Shown here one piece after another: positions 7,760 to 16,003 of a DNA stretch of 64,000 nucleotides (the stretch's first letter is position 1; each line of letters begins with the position of its first letter). The stretch lies in NCBI GenBank assembly GCA_947489325.1, contig CANLDA010000018.1:1-64000 (forward strand), given 5' to 3'. The position numbers were made by a program, and so were the translations under genes. This DNA is from an uncultured Paracoccaceae bacterium. Its GTDB lineage: Bacteria > Pseudomonadota > Alphaproteobacteria > Rhodobacterales > Rhodobacteraceae. A model generated the notes under the pieces. That model worked only from the letters and a program-made list of their open reading frames with translations, made no database searches and had not been told where the DNA came from.

Positions 7760-8013
7760 TGGCTGTCCACCAATTGCACCCACGGCGTTATGGGACGGCG
7801 TTTAAGACCAAGTTCCTTGGTCAGCTCAATGCGTGTCAGGCCCTTCATCGCGGTAAGCACCGTATCGGGCAATGTTCCATTGGCAATGCTGGCGTCACAA
7901 TCGGCGCGTATCTCTGCATCCACGCCGAAGGGGGCGAGTTTGACCCAAAACTCATCATAGCCCATTGGCTCAAGCCACTCTTCCAAATCCTGTACATGTC
8001 TAAAATCACTCAT
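7756..8013 (-). CDS. convergent hypothetical protein
   Basis: 85 aa, acidic, mixed alpha/beta composition, with a coherent N-terminus (MSDFRHVQDLEEWLEPMGYDEFW) and no membrane segment. It runs against the surrounding operon and shares 4 bp of stop-codon sequence with the membrane-protein gene. The translation looks protein-like rather than antisense, but no family is recognised. It interrupts two otherwise co-directional blocks and may be a regulator or an acquired gene. Confidence 0.55.
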   Translation of the reverse strand: MSDFRHVQDLEEWLEPMGYDEFWVKLAPFGVDAEIRADCDASIANGTLPDTVLTAMKGLTRIELTKELGLKRRPITPWVQLVDSH

Positions 8014-8089
8014 GTTTTCAGAGTATCACAGACAGATTCTGCGGTACAAATTCCACAATCGACTTATCCACAGACCGAAAGGACATCCC

Positions 8090-8575
8090 ATGCCCAACCA
8101 CGCTGAAAACCTCAAGCGCGTCTTTAATCGCGCCAGTCTGCGCAAACGCGTCAAGGCTCTGATCCGCCCTGCTGACGCGGAAAAGACCCGTGAGATCATC
8201 AACCGCTATGGGCGCGAAACCCACAAACAGGAAACAGCTTATCACAAGGATTATGCCGCCCGTTTCAAACTGGCGTTGCAGGCACGGATCGACAAGGCAG
8301 GTGCAAAAGACATCACCCTGAAACACCGCATGTTTGGCTCAGATAACTTCGACAAAGCCGCCCTGACACGTGCCGCCCACCGCGACGTGCAGCATGATCA
8401 CGCACGCCGCATGGCGCATTTGGAGCGCAGTGAAACCCAGGAGTTGGACACGTTGGTTGCAACGGCAGAACAGCGCCAGTCCACACGCATCAAGACGCGC
8501 GACACACCCAAAGAAGGTTTTGCGCGCGCCACCAACCGGCGGGGCGGCGTGGAACGGCGACAGCGAAAACGATGA
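8090..8575 (+). CDS. basic helical hypothetical protein
   Basis: 161 aa, strongly basic and almost entirely helical (HAENLKRVFNRASLRKRVKAL; HARRMAHLERSETQELDTL), ending in an Arg-rich tail. The ATG at 8090 is preceded by AAAGGA. Composition and location fit a DNA-associated accessory mobilisation protein, but no relaxase catalytic motif (conserved Tyr with a His triad) is present. Function inferred only from context. Confidence 0.65.
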   Translation: MPNHAENLKRVFNRASLRKRVKALIRPADAEKTREIINRYGRETHKQETAYHKDYAARFKLALQARIDKAGAKDITLKHRMFGSDNFDKAALTRAAHRDVQHDHARRMAHLERSETQELDTLVATAEQRQSTRIKTRDTPKEGFARATNRRGGVERRQRKR

Positions 8576-8667
8576 GACCGTGCCATGAGATGATCAATCC
8601 AATGCGCCAAAATCGCCAACTAAGGCAGCAATAATGACCCAACTAAAACATAACAAAGGAGAACCCC

Positions 8668-9267
8668 ATGACACAGAATGACCAAATGCGCATTGCCGAG
8701 GCGCGCCATAGCTTCACCGGCAAAAGCCTAAGCGACAGCCAGTTTGATGAAAGCTGGGCGCTTACGGAAATCATCCATCGCGGCATCCGGAAATCCGGCA
8801 GCTTTTATGAGAAGCTGGGAGATTACTCCCATGCCTTTGCCCGCGCTGAAAACTTCGATCAGATAAAAGGCAAAGTGATCATCCGCGATATCTTCAAGGC
8901 GCGCTACGGCCAGACCATGAATGAGATGCGCGAAGGTATCCTGGAACGTGAGGCCAATCTGCCGGAAGAGGCAAAGACGCTGGCGCTCGACCATGCCCGC
9001 CAGATTGAACCGATGATCCGCGACGGCGAGACCATGCCGTTTTACCGCGCCTATGATCATAGCGGGCACGCCCTGTCCCAAACCCTCAATATCTCTGAAA
9101 CGGGTGCCAAAGAGCTGATGAAAACCGTTTCCCGTGACGTCGATGGGCTTGATTTGTACGAGCATGGCAAGGAGGCAGAGAAAAAATACCACACACCCGT
9201 GCGTGAGGCCGAACGCGCCGCACGTCAGGCCAGCCGCAGCCAGACGCGCACGCGATCAAGGGCTTGA
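8668..9267 (+). CDS. hypothetical protein of the accessory region
   Basis: 199 aa, helical, charged, with an Arg/Ser-rich C-terminal tail (about residues 182-199) suggesting nucleic-acid contact. An AAAGGAG-type ribosome site lies upstream. It lies 92 bp after the basic helical gene on the same strand. No catalytic motif is recognisable. By neighbourhood it may serve transfer or maintenance of the element. Confidence 0.65.
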   Translation: MTQNDQMRIAEARHSFTGKSLSDSQFDESWALTEIIHRGIRKSGSFYEKLGDYSHAFARAENFDQIKGKVIIRDIFKARYGQTMNEMREGILEREANLPEEAKTLALDHARQIEPMIRDGETMPFYRAYDHSGHALSQTLNISETGAKELMKTVSRDVDGLDLYEHGKEAEKKYHTPVREAERAARQASRSQTRTRSRA

Positions 9268-9388
9268 GGTAACCTGCTAACACTATGGAAAACCCTATTT
9301 TATTGACTGAATAGGAATAAATGTCTATCTTGTTCTGCTTATGTTCGCGCATGCGGATGGCAACACGGAGACGACAAGAAACGGAGAC

Positions 9389-9718
9389 ATGATGACAAAG
9401 AACACAAAAGACAGGGCAGTTACAATCGCGGCCAACCCACCGACGCTCACGATAGATTGCGAGCGCTACGATCAATATCTTGATGATAGTGATCTGACCG
9501 ACGCGGAGAAGCGCCAGTTTCTTGAAACCCTCTGGTCCATCATCGTGTCCTTCGTTGATCTTGGATTTGGAGTGCATCCCGTTCAACAGGCCTGCGCAAA
9601 TTCCTGTGAGCAAAGCGCGGAAATCCGCGCCTTTATCACCGCTGAATGCGCTCCTGTGGTAGACTCAGCAGATATCGACATTGTTGAATCTGAGAGCAAA
9701 GAAGGCGGCACATCATGA
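9389..9718 (+). CDS. small protein coupled to the serine recombinase
   Basis: 109 aa, acidic. The central segment (TLWSIIVSFVDLGFGVHPVQQACA) is the type of sequence I associate with small genes placed directly upstream of large serine recombinases in alphaproteobacteria. The ATG at 9389 has GGAG upstream, and the stop overlaps the recombinase start by 4 bp (ATGA), so the two are translationally coupled. It could be a recombination directionality factor or a regulator of the recombinase; this is inferred from coupling only. Confidence 0.7.
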   Translation: MMTKNTKDRAVTIAANPPTLTIDCERYDQYLDDSDLTDAEKRQFLETLWSIIVSFVDLGFGVHPVQQACANSCEQSAEIRAFITAECAPVVDSADIDIVESESKEGGTS

Positions 9719-11331
9719 CAAAAGATCAAACCAAATCAGTCGTCTATTGCCGTGTCTCCTCCAAATCGCAAGAGACTGAGGGGCACGGGCTCGAATCTCA
9801 GGAGGTCCGTTGCCGCGAATATGCCGCATCCAAAGGATATCAGGTTGAGGCCGTCTTTCCCGACACCATCACCGGCGGTGGCGATTTTATGAACCGTCCC
9901 GGCATGGTGGCGTTGCTCTCCTATCTCGATGCACAGCCAGATGAGCGCTATGTCGTCATCTTTGACGATCTCAAACGCTTTGCCCGTGACACGGAATTCC
10001 ACCTCAAACTGCGCGATGCCTTCCGCGCGCGTGGTGCACGAATCGAATGCCTGAACTTCAAGTTTGACGACACGCCGGAAGGCGAGTTCATCGAGACGAT
10101 CATGGCCGCCCAAGGCGCGCTGGAGCGCAAGCAGAACGGACGGCAGGTCGCGCAAAAGATGAAAGCCCGCATGCAAGGTGGCTATTGGATTCACACCGCC
10201 CCTATCGGGTATAAATATGAGACCGTCAAAGGGCGTGGCAAGCTGTTGCAGACACATGAACCCATCCGTGAGGCCTTCGAAGGCTTTGCCGCTGGCCGCT
10301 TTGAAACACACGCCGAGGTCAAACGGTTCTTTGAAAACACCCCGGACTTTCCACGCAATCGCAGGGGTGAAATCACCTTCCAGCGTGTGACCGATATTCT
10401 AACCCACCCGGTCTACACAGGCCATATTTGCAGTGACACCTACGGCATCGATTGGCTCAAGGGTCAGCACGAGGCGCTGATCACGCTTGAGGTCTTCGAC
10501 AAGGTGCAGGCCCGCCGGAAAGCCGACGCCAAAGCCCCAACACGCAAGGATGTCAGCCAAGACTTCGCCCTGCGCGGCTTTGTCGCCTGTGGCGACTGCG
10601 ACCAGCCCTACACGGCCTGCTGGTCCAAGGGGAAATACAAGAAATATCCCTATTATCTCTGCGATACCAAGGGCTGCGCCAGCTACCGCAAGTCCGTGCC
10701 CCGCGCTAAAATTGAAGGTGAATTCGCAGAAATCATGCGCACCCTGCAGCCCACAGAAGGCTTGTTCAAACTCGCCCGCGCGATGTTCAAGCAGGCATGG
10801 GACATCCGTAGTGCGCAGGCCGATGAAGCGCTCAAATCGCTCAAAACCCATATCCGTGCGTTAGATAAGCAGATCGAAGCCCTGCTGGACCGCGTAGTTG
10901 AGGCCAGCAATCCCACCGTTATCCGCGCCTATGAAGGCAAAATCGCCAAACTTGAGCGTGACAAGCAGGTATTTGGCGAGAAATTGCAGTCCAGCACCGC
11001 CAATTCCAAAGATCGGGGCGGCAAGTTTGAGGATTTTATCGAACTCTCGCTCAAATTCCTCTCAAGCCCTTGGAAAATATGGGAAAGCGGTAACATGAGC
11101 TTGCGCAGAACAGTCCTCAGACTGGTCTTTTCCGAGCGTCTGACATACTGCCGAAATGAAGGTTATCGAACACCAAAAACCACCTTACCCTTCAAGGCCT
11201 TAGAGGCTTTTCAACAAGGTAATGTAGATATGGTGCGGCCGAGAAGACTCGAACTTCCACTCCGGTTAAGGAACAGCGACCTCAACGCTGCGCGTCTACC
11301 AATTCCGCCACGGCCGCACGTGATCAGGTAG
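9715..11331 (+). CDS. large serine recombinase (site-specific integrase)
   Basis: 538 aa. The resolvase catalytic domain lies at about 1-150, with the nucleophile in YCRVSSKSQE and conserved ETIMAAQGALERKQNG. A Recombinase domain spans about 170-270. A zinc ribbon near 290-325 has CGDC and a C-terminal cysteine cluster, and a coiled coil spans about 355-430. Such enzymes integrate and excise elements between short attP/attB sites. The gene points at tRNA-Leu and its frame runs through the antisense of the whole tRNA before stopping at 11329-11331. The last roughly 33 residues are therefore tRNA-derived, and the pre-integration C-terminus may have differed. Confidence 0.93.
   Translation: MTKDQTKSVVYCRVSSKSQETEGHGLESQEVRCREYAASKGYQVEAVFPDTITGGGDFMNRPGMVALLSYLDAQPDERYVVIFDDLKRFARDTEFHLKLRDAFRARGARIECLNFKFDDTPEGEFIETIMAAQGALERKQNGRQVAQKMKARMQGGYWIHTAPIGYKYETVKGRGKLLQTHEPIREAFEGFAAGRFETHAEVKRFFENTPDFPRNRRGEITFQRVTDILTHPVYTGHICSDTYGIDWLKGQHEALITLEVFDKVQARRKADAKAPTRKDVSQDFALRGFVACGDCDQPYTACWSKGKYKKYPYYLCDTKGCASYRKSVPRAKIEGEFAEIMRTLQPTEGLFKLARAMFKQAWDIRSAQADEALKSLKTHIRALDKQIEALLDRVVEASNPTVIRAYEGKIAKLERDKQVFGEKLQSSTANSKDRGGKFEDFIELSLKFLSSPWKIWESGNMSLRRTVLRLVFSERLTYCRNEGYRTPKTTLPFKALEAFQQGNVDMVRPRRLELPLRLRNSDLNAARLPIPPRPHVIR
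11231..11317 (-). tRNA. tRNA-Leu(GAG)
   Basis: An 87-nt class II tRNA read on the minus strand. The 7-bp acceptor stem is GCGGCCG/CGGCCGC, the anticodon stem is CAGCG/CGCTG, and the loop TTGAGGT gives anticodon GAG. It has a long variable arm, a T-arm with GTTCGAGTC and an encoded CCA. Its 3' end faces the accessory region at 1-11230, the usual orientation for a tRNA integration site. Confidence 0.95.
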
Positions 11332-11603
11332 TGGCGCGGTTATTAGCTGAGGTTCCACTCATTGAAAAGAGCAAAAACGCACTTGGGGAAACTTCTGTGT
11401 TTTGGCAATACTAACAATCGGTAAGACCTGCGTTGGGAGGCGTTGAATTGGGCACACATTGCAGCCATCCACCCCGCTTTTTTTCGACATCCGTTTTTGG
11501 ACAGCCGAATCAAACTTCTCTCTGCGGACATTCGGGCATATATGATGGTCTTACCCGGACAATGCTGTCCACGAGACCTCCTTGACTACAAAAGGAACAC
11601 CAA
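11332..11603. other. intergenic stretch between tRNA-Leu and lipB
   Basis: 272 bp without a convincing gene on either strand. It should contain the promoters of tRNA-Leu (leftward) and lipB (rightward), but I see no element strong enough to mark. Confidence 0.5.
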
Positions 11604-12257
11604 GTGGTAGAATGGATTATCGCAGACGGTTTGACCTGCTATGAAACTGCGGTTGCCTTTATGGAGGAACGCGCCGCTGCTATTGCACAAAACCGTGCGG
11701 ATGAGTTGATCTGGCTGGTGGAACATCCGCCTCTATATACCGCTGGAACATCAGCAAAAATCCAAGACCTGACCGATCCAGACAGATTTCCTGTCTATGA
11801 AGCCAAACGCGGCGGGCAGTACACCTATCATGGCCCCGGGCAACGGGTGGTTTATGTGATGCTGGATGTTGGCAAACGTGGACGGGATGTGCGCCGATTT
11901 GTGCATGATTTGGAGCGCTGGGTAATTGCCACGCTTGATCAGTTCAACGTCAAAGGTGAAATTCGCGCGGGGCGTGTGGGTGTCTGGGTGGAACGTGATG
12001 ACAAACCTCTGTCCGCGACGGGTGCCAAACCAGAAGACAAGATCGCCGCGATTGGTATTCGACTGCGACGCTGGGTCAGTTTCCACGGTATTTCGATCAA
12101 TGTGGAACCTGACCTGGACCACTTTTCCGGCATCGTTCCGTGTGGGATTTCACAGCATGGTGTCACATCTCTTGTGGACTTGGGACTGCCTGTCACAATG
12201 CCAGATGTGGACGTTGCCTTACGGAAAAGTTTTGAGACAATTTTCCCTGAGCAGTAA
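11604..12257 (+). CDS. lipB: octanoyl-(acyl carrier protein):protein transferase LipB
   Basis: 217 aa, the usual family length. LipB transfers octanoate from acyl carrier protein to the lipoyl domains of 2-oxo-acid dehydrogenases and the glycine cleavage system, the first step of de novo protein lipoylation in the cytoplasm. The signature [12 protein letters not shown] is at about 72-83, the catalytic lysine lies in [10 protein letters not shown] (about 141-150), and the catalytic cysteine lies in GIVPCGI (about 174-180). A GTG start at 11604 follows AAAGGAA. It stands alone, with no lipA beside it. Confidence 0.97.
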   Translation: MVEWIIADGLTCYETAVAFMEERAAAIAQNRADELIWLVEHPPLYTAGTSAKIQDLTDPDRFPVYEAKRGGQYTYHGPGQRVVYVMLDVGKRGRDVRRFVHDLERWVIATLDQFNVKGEIRAGRVGVWVERDDKPLSATGAKPEDKIAAIGIRLRRWVSFHGISINVEPDLDHFSGIVPCGISQHGVTSLVDLGLPVTMPDVDVALRKSFETIFPEQ

Positions 12258-12417
12258 CAAAATAACGCCTCTACGCAAGAAATCTCCCATAAGGAGAGCA
12301 TGTATCATACAACACTCTCCCTTTAAGATTTAACATTTTTCATAGACTTCTATCCAAGGTTGCACAAAACTTATCTTCGCCACCTCAATGGCCAACACAT
12401 TTAGCAGGAGAGATAAG

Positions 12418-12930
12418 ATGGAACCGTTTATTGGTCAAATTCAGTTGTTTGGATTCAACTTTGCCCCGCGCGGCTGGGCGCTTTGCGATGGGCAGCTATT
12501 GCCAATCAACCAGAACAGCGCATTGTTCAGTCTATTGGGTACAATCTATGGAGGTGATGGCCGCACAAGCTTTGCCCTCCCTGATTTGCGTGGTCGCGTT
12601 CCGACACATATGGGCACAGGCCCTGGTCTGACCCCACGTCAAATTGGCGAACGCATCGGCGAAGAGCATGTCACGTTGCAAATTTCTCAAATTCCGTCTC
12701 ATACCCATAATCCAGTGTGTTCTGATGCCGCTGCAAACCAGCATCTGCCGGGCGGTCATGCGCCTGCTGATGAGGGCAACCAACAGTTCAACCTGTTCAC
12801 GGACAATCCCACCACAGTCATGCGCGAAACAAGCAGAACTGGTGGCGGTCAATCGCACGACAACATGCAGCCAACACTGTGTGTAAACTACTGTATCGCG
12901 CTTCAGGGCATCTTTCCGTCCCGCAGTTAA
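12418..12930 (+). CDS. phage tail-collar domain protein
   Basis: 170 aa. The N-terminal tail-collar domain (FIGQIQLFGFNFAPRGWALC, then SLLGTIYGGDG, FALPDLRGR and HMGTGPGL) and a C-terminal NMQPTLCVNYCIALQG motif are typical of the MdpB ('microcystin-dependent protein') family. These are tail-fibre-like proteins often found without a phage. I chose ATG 12418 with AGGAGA upstream over an in-frame ATG at 12388. No other phage genes are nearby. Confidence 0.88.
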   Translation: MEPFIGQIQLFGFNFAPRGWALCDGQLLPINQNSALFSLLGTIYGGDGRTSFALPDLRGRVPTHMGTGPGLTPRQIGERIGEEHVTLQISQIPSHTHNPVCSDAAANQHLPGGHAPADEGNQQFNLFTDNPTTVMRETSRTGGGQSHDNMQPTLCVNYCIALQGIFPSRS

Positions 12931-13075
12931 CGCTCCATAAGAACGCGCAATCGCCTCCTTCCTTGGGGCGGTTGCGATTATGTTTGATGACGAAACTGCG
13001 ATCTTTTGTCAGTTGCAAGTTGGAAGTCGCTATCGCATGGTGCCCCAAACGCGAAAGCAACATCATGAGGACGCT

Positions 13076-13573
13076 ATGAAAACTCTTTTTGCAGCCACCG
13101 CGGCTATGATCACATTGGCCGTGCCTGCCTTTGCCGAAGGCGATATTGCCAAAGGTGAAAAAACCTTCAAGAAATGTAAAGCCTGCCACATGATTGCAAC
13201 ACCTGACGGTGAAACAATTGTCAAAGGTGGCCGCACGGGCCCCAACCTGTATGGTGTTGTCGGTCGCGCAGCCGCATCTACCGACTTCAAATATTCCAAG
13301 GCGATGAAGGCCGTGGGTGAAGGCGGTCTTGTGTGGGACGAAGAGCAGTTGATGATGTTCGTGGCCAACCCACGTGGCTATCTCAAAGAGATGGGCACCG
13401 ATGGCAAAACAAAGATGACATTCAAACTGTCCAAAGGTGGCCCGGACGTCGCCGCCTATTTGGCAACCTTCTCCCCTGCCCCTGATGTCGAGGAAGAGGC
13501 TGCAGTTGAAGGCGAAGTCGAAAGCACCGAAGTCGAAGAGACCGCAACTGAAGAAACAACCGTTTCTGAATGA
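13076..13573 (+). CDS. periplasmic c-type cytochrome with acidic tail
   Basis: 165 aa. A signal peptide ends near residue 19 (VPAFA/EG). The heme-binding motif CKACH lies at about 31-35, GRTGPNLYGVVGR follows, and the axial methionine is probably in the KTKMTFKL segment. This matches class I cytochrome c of the c2/c550 type, soluble electron carriers in the periplasm. After the fold ends near residue 132, about 33 residues rich in Glu, Val and Thr form a strongly acidic tail not usual for the family. The start is supported by GAGGA; a perfect terminator follows. Confidence 0.9.
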   Translation: MKTLFAATAAMITLAVPAFAEGDIAKGEKTFKKCKACHMIATPDGETIVKGGRTGPNLYGVVGRAAASTDFKYSKAMKAVGEGGLVWDEEQLMMFVANPRGYLKEMGTDGKTKMTFKLSKGGPDVAAYLATFSPAPDVEEEAAVEGEVESTEVEETATEETTVSE

Positions 13574-13585
13574 GTATTGCCTAAC

Positions 13586-13623
13586 AAAAAAGCCCGCATC
13601 AAATCCCTGATGCGGGCTTTTTT
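13586..13623 (+). terminator. intrinsic terminator after the cytochrome c gene
   Basis: A 16-bp stem including the A/T flanks (GCCCGCATCA core) with a 6-nt loop and T6, starting 13 bp after the stop codon. Confidence 0.9.
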
Positions 13624-13852
13624 GTGCCTAACCTAATGGCTGCTGCTTCGATGCAATCCGCGTCGACGAAACAGTCCTAAGGCCCTTTACGAAACACTGG
13701 ACATAATTCTGTACCGGACAACGCTAACTTGATATCGTGCGAGAATAGATTTCAAAAAGCGACGAAGAGCCTCGCACAATAATTGCATGCAGTTAATTTG
13801 CTGCCTTTGCTCGTGTCTTACAGGCGTTCTCGCTGTTTTGGGAAAATCAAGT

Positions 13853-13884
13853 ACCTGCCCCAAAATGATTGGGGCAGGTGCTTT
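13853..13884. terminator. hairpin downstream of the binding-protein gene
   Basis: A perfect 10-bp stem (ACCTGCCCCA) with a 7-nt loop. It lies about 27 bp beyond the stop of the leftward PotD-like gene. The T-run is stronger on the plus strand (GCTTTTTG), so its main direction is uncertain. The rest of 13624-13905 shows no gene. Confidence 0.6.
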
Positions 13885-13905
13885 TTGCAAAAGAAATGGC
13901 CGTCG

Positions 13906-14940
13906 CTATTTCTTCAGGTTGGTCCATATCTGATCATAGACGCTCTGTGTTGCTTCATCACACACTTCGACAAATGTGCCCATTGGCGCGCCAGCGGGAG
14001 GGTTCGCTTCTGGTTGGCTGGCCAATGCAGGGTCCAGATGTTCTTTCAAACCTTTCACCGCGCCTTTGTATTGCGTCCAGTTGGTCAGGGCCGCCACGTT
14101 TTCAGGTTTCAGCATGAAATCAAGAAATTTCAACGCGTTATCACGATTAGGGGCATCTTTCAGCAATACGATACTGTCCGCCCACAGAATATAGCCCTGC
14201 TTTGGAAAGGCATATTCCACATTGGCACCTTCTTCACGGGCTTTGACGCTAAACCCGTCATAAATCATGCCCGCAGATACATCGCCTGACACAAGCACCT
14301 CTTTGGCGGTATCTGAATTGAACGAGGTCCAGTGATGTTTGGCGTTTTGCAGCAGATCGTCCAGAGCCTTCAGTTGATCACGATCCGTAGAACATTGTGG
14401 AATGCCCAAATGCATGGAAGCCATGGCCAGCACATCACCCTGCGCATCGATCATGTTGATGCGGCCTGACAATTCGGTTGGTGGATTGAACAAAATATCG
14501 GTGGTGTTGATGTCCCCTTGGTAATCATCGCGGTTCACTGAAAAGGATGTTGACCCCCACTGATAGGGAATCGAATGTTTGCGCCCCGGATCAAAGCTGA
14601 CGTCGTCCCACCCGTCCGCGATGTTGTCGCGGTTCTTGAGTTCCCCTGCGTGAATTTCATCCAGCAAGCCTTCTCCGATCATGATTTTGACCATGTAATC
14701 GCTGGGCACTGCAAGATCATAAGAGCCCACTGCACCGGCTTTGAGCGAAGCCAAAAGCGCCTCGTTGGCGTCATATGTATCCATGGTGACAGAGATGCCG
14801 GTTTCCGCGGTAAATTTGTCCAAAATCTCCTGCGGCATGTATTCAAACCAATTGTAAAGCGATAGCTTTTCATCGGCCCAAGCCATCTGGCCAGTTAGGC
14901 TAACAGCCGCCGCCAAAATCGGTGTAACAACAAATTTCAT
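13906..14940 (-). CDS. PotD/PotF-like periplasmic solute-binding protein
   Basis: 344 aa with a signal peptide (cleavage after AWA near residue 22). The body matches polyamine-type binding proteins: LSLYNWFEYMPQEILDKF at the N-terminus, SYDLAVPSDYMV, and IPYQWGSTSFSVNRD. Such proteins capture spermidine, putrescine or related cations for ABC importers. The start has AAGGAG and overlaps the GlxA-type regulator by 4 bp. No ATPase or permease gene follows, so it must work with a transporter elsewhere or as a sensor component. The neighbouring MttB-family gene suggests a methylated amine or betaine as a possible ligand, which is inference. Confidence 0.9.
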   Translation of the reverse strand: MKFVVTPILAAAVSLTGQMAWADEKLSLYNWFEYMPQEILDKFTAETGISVTMDTYDANEALLASLKAGAVGSYDLAVPSDYMVKIMIGEGLLDEIHAGELKNRDNIADGWDDVSFDPGRKHSIPYQWGSTSFSVNRDDYQGDINTTDILFNPPTELSGRINMIDAQGDVLAMASMHLGIPQCSTDRDQLKALDDLLQNAKHHWTSFNSDTAKEVLVSGDVSAGMIYDGFSVKAREEGANVEYAFPKQGYILWADSIVLLKDAPNRDNALKFLDFMLKPENVAALTNWTQYKGAVKGLKEHLDPALASQPEANPPAGAPMGTFVEVCDEATQSVYDQIWTNLKK

Positions 14941-15965
14941 GATAGTTTCTCCTTCTGTTGGTTATCGTGACTTTCGGGTTGTGGGAGACGAGACAAATCG
15001 CGAACTGCGATGGGTGCCTGATCGAAAAGTCTTTTGAAGTTTTTGCAAAAATGAGAATGTGAGTTGTAGCCACAGGCATACGCAATTTCGGTGACTGACA
15101 GATCAGTTTCATGCAAAAGTCGCCGCCCTCGTTGCAAGCGCAGCTCTTTGTAAAAAGTGCCCGGTGCCCGATGCAAAAACTTCCCAAACACGCGTTCCAC
15201 CTGACGCCGTGACACCCCCTGTGCCTTGGCTATGTCGTTCAGGTCCAAGGGAAACTCCAGATTTTCCTGCATCATTCGCACAACGTTGATCAAAATCTGA
15301 TTTCGGGTATCAAGCACCGCACTTAACGGGGCGCGTTGGCTATCAAGGTTGTTGCGTTTGCCGGGATGCAGGCACAGTTCAGCAAGCTTGTTGGAAGTTG
15401 TTTCGTCAAAGTCACGCGCGATCAGGTCAAGCATCATATCCATGACTGCCAACCCGCCCCCAGAGGTCATTAGTTTGCGGTCGATTTCATAGATGTTGTC
15501 GCTGGGATCTAGCAGAGGGTAATTTTCGATAAACGGGCTTTTGCTTTTCCAATGTACGGTAAAGCGCTTATTGGTCAGCATCCCAGCTTGTGCCAGCGCA
15601 TACACGCCATTACCAATACCACCGATACACCCACCTTTGGCCGCATGCATTCGCAATCGAGAGATGACGGCTCTGCTGTAAAAATCCGCACCATTGATGC
15701 CATCACAGATGATCAGCGTGTCAGCGGGGTCAATCTGTGCATCCAACGTCTCTGCGCGGATTTCAAACCCGCATGCGCTTACAGGGTTGGTTCGCGATTC
15801 AGTGACAATTGACCAGCGATACCGTGCCTTGCCCACCATACGATTGAGCTTTGTCAAAGGCTCTATCGCATTCGACAGACTGTGCATCGAAAACCCATCG
15901 GCCAAAACAAAGACAAAGCTTCGGCCGACTTTTTGTTCACTGTGGAATGACACATTCATGTTCAT
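14937..15965 (-). CDS. GlxA-family transcriptional regulator (DJ-1/PfpI + AraC)
   Basis: 342 aa. The N-terminal DJ-1/PfpI-like sensor domain spans about 15-195 (FVFVLADGFSMHSLSNAIEPL at its start; IGGIGNGVYALAQAGML, where the usual nucleophile-elbow Cys is replaced by Asn). The C-terminal AraC domain, with two helix-turn-helix motifs, spans about 230-325 (VSRRQVERVFGKFL; TEIAYACGYNSHSHFCKNFK). Members such as GbdR and CdhR regulate glycine betaine and carnitine catabolism. It is 38 bp after the MttB-family gene and overlaps the binding-protein gene, so it probably regulates this operon. Confidence 0.92.
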   Translation of the reverse strand: MNMNVSFHSEQKVGRSFVFVLADGFSMHSLSNAIEPLTKLNRMVGKARYRWSIVTESRTNPVSACGFEIRAETLDAQIDPADTLIICDGINGADFYSRAVISRLRMHAAKGGCIGGIGNGVYALAQAGMLTNKRFTVHWKSKSPFIENYPLLDPSDNIYEIDRKLMTSGGGLAVMDMMLDLIARDFDETTSNKLAELCLHPGKRNNLDSQRAPLSAVLDTRNQILINVVRMMQENLEFPLDLNDIAKAQGVSRRQVERVFGKFLHRAPGTFYKELRLQRGRRLLHETDLSVTEIAYACGYNSHSHFCKNFKRLFDQAPIAVRDLSRLPQPESHDNQQKEKLS

Positions 15966-16003
15966 GCGATTAGGTCTTTAACGGGGGATTGGATTGGTTG
16001 ATT

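Noticed and set aside
1-9300. A second copy of the tRNA-Leu 3' end as the left attachment site
   Set aside because: I read this stretch on both strands for the T-arm/acceptor sequence and did not find it; the left end is probably outside the window, or lost.
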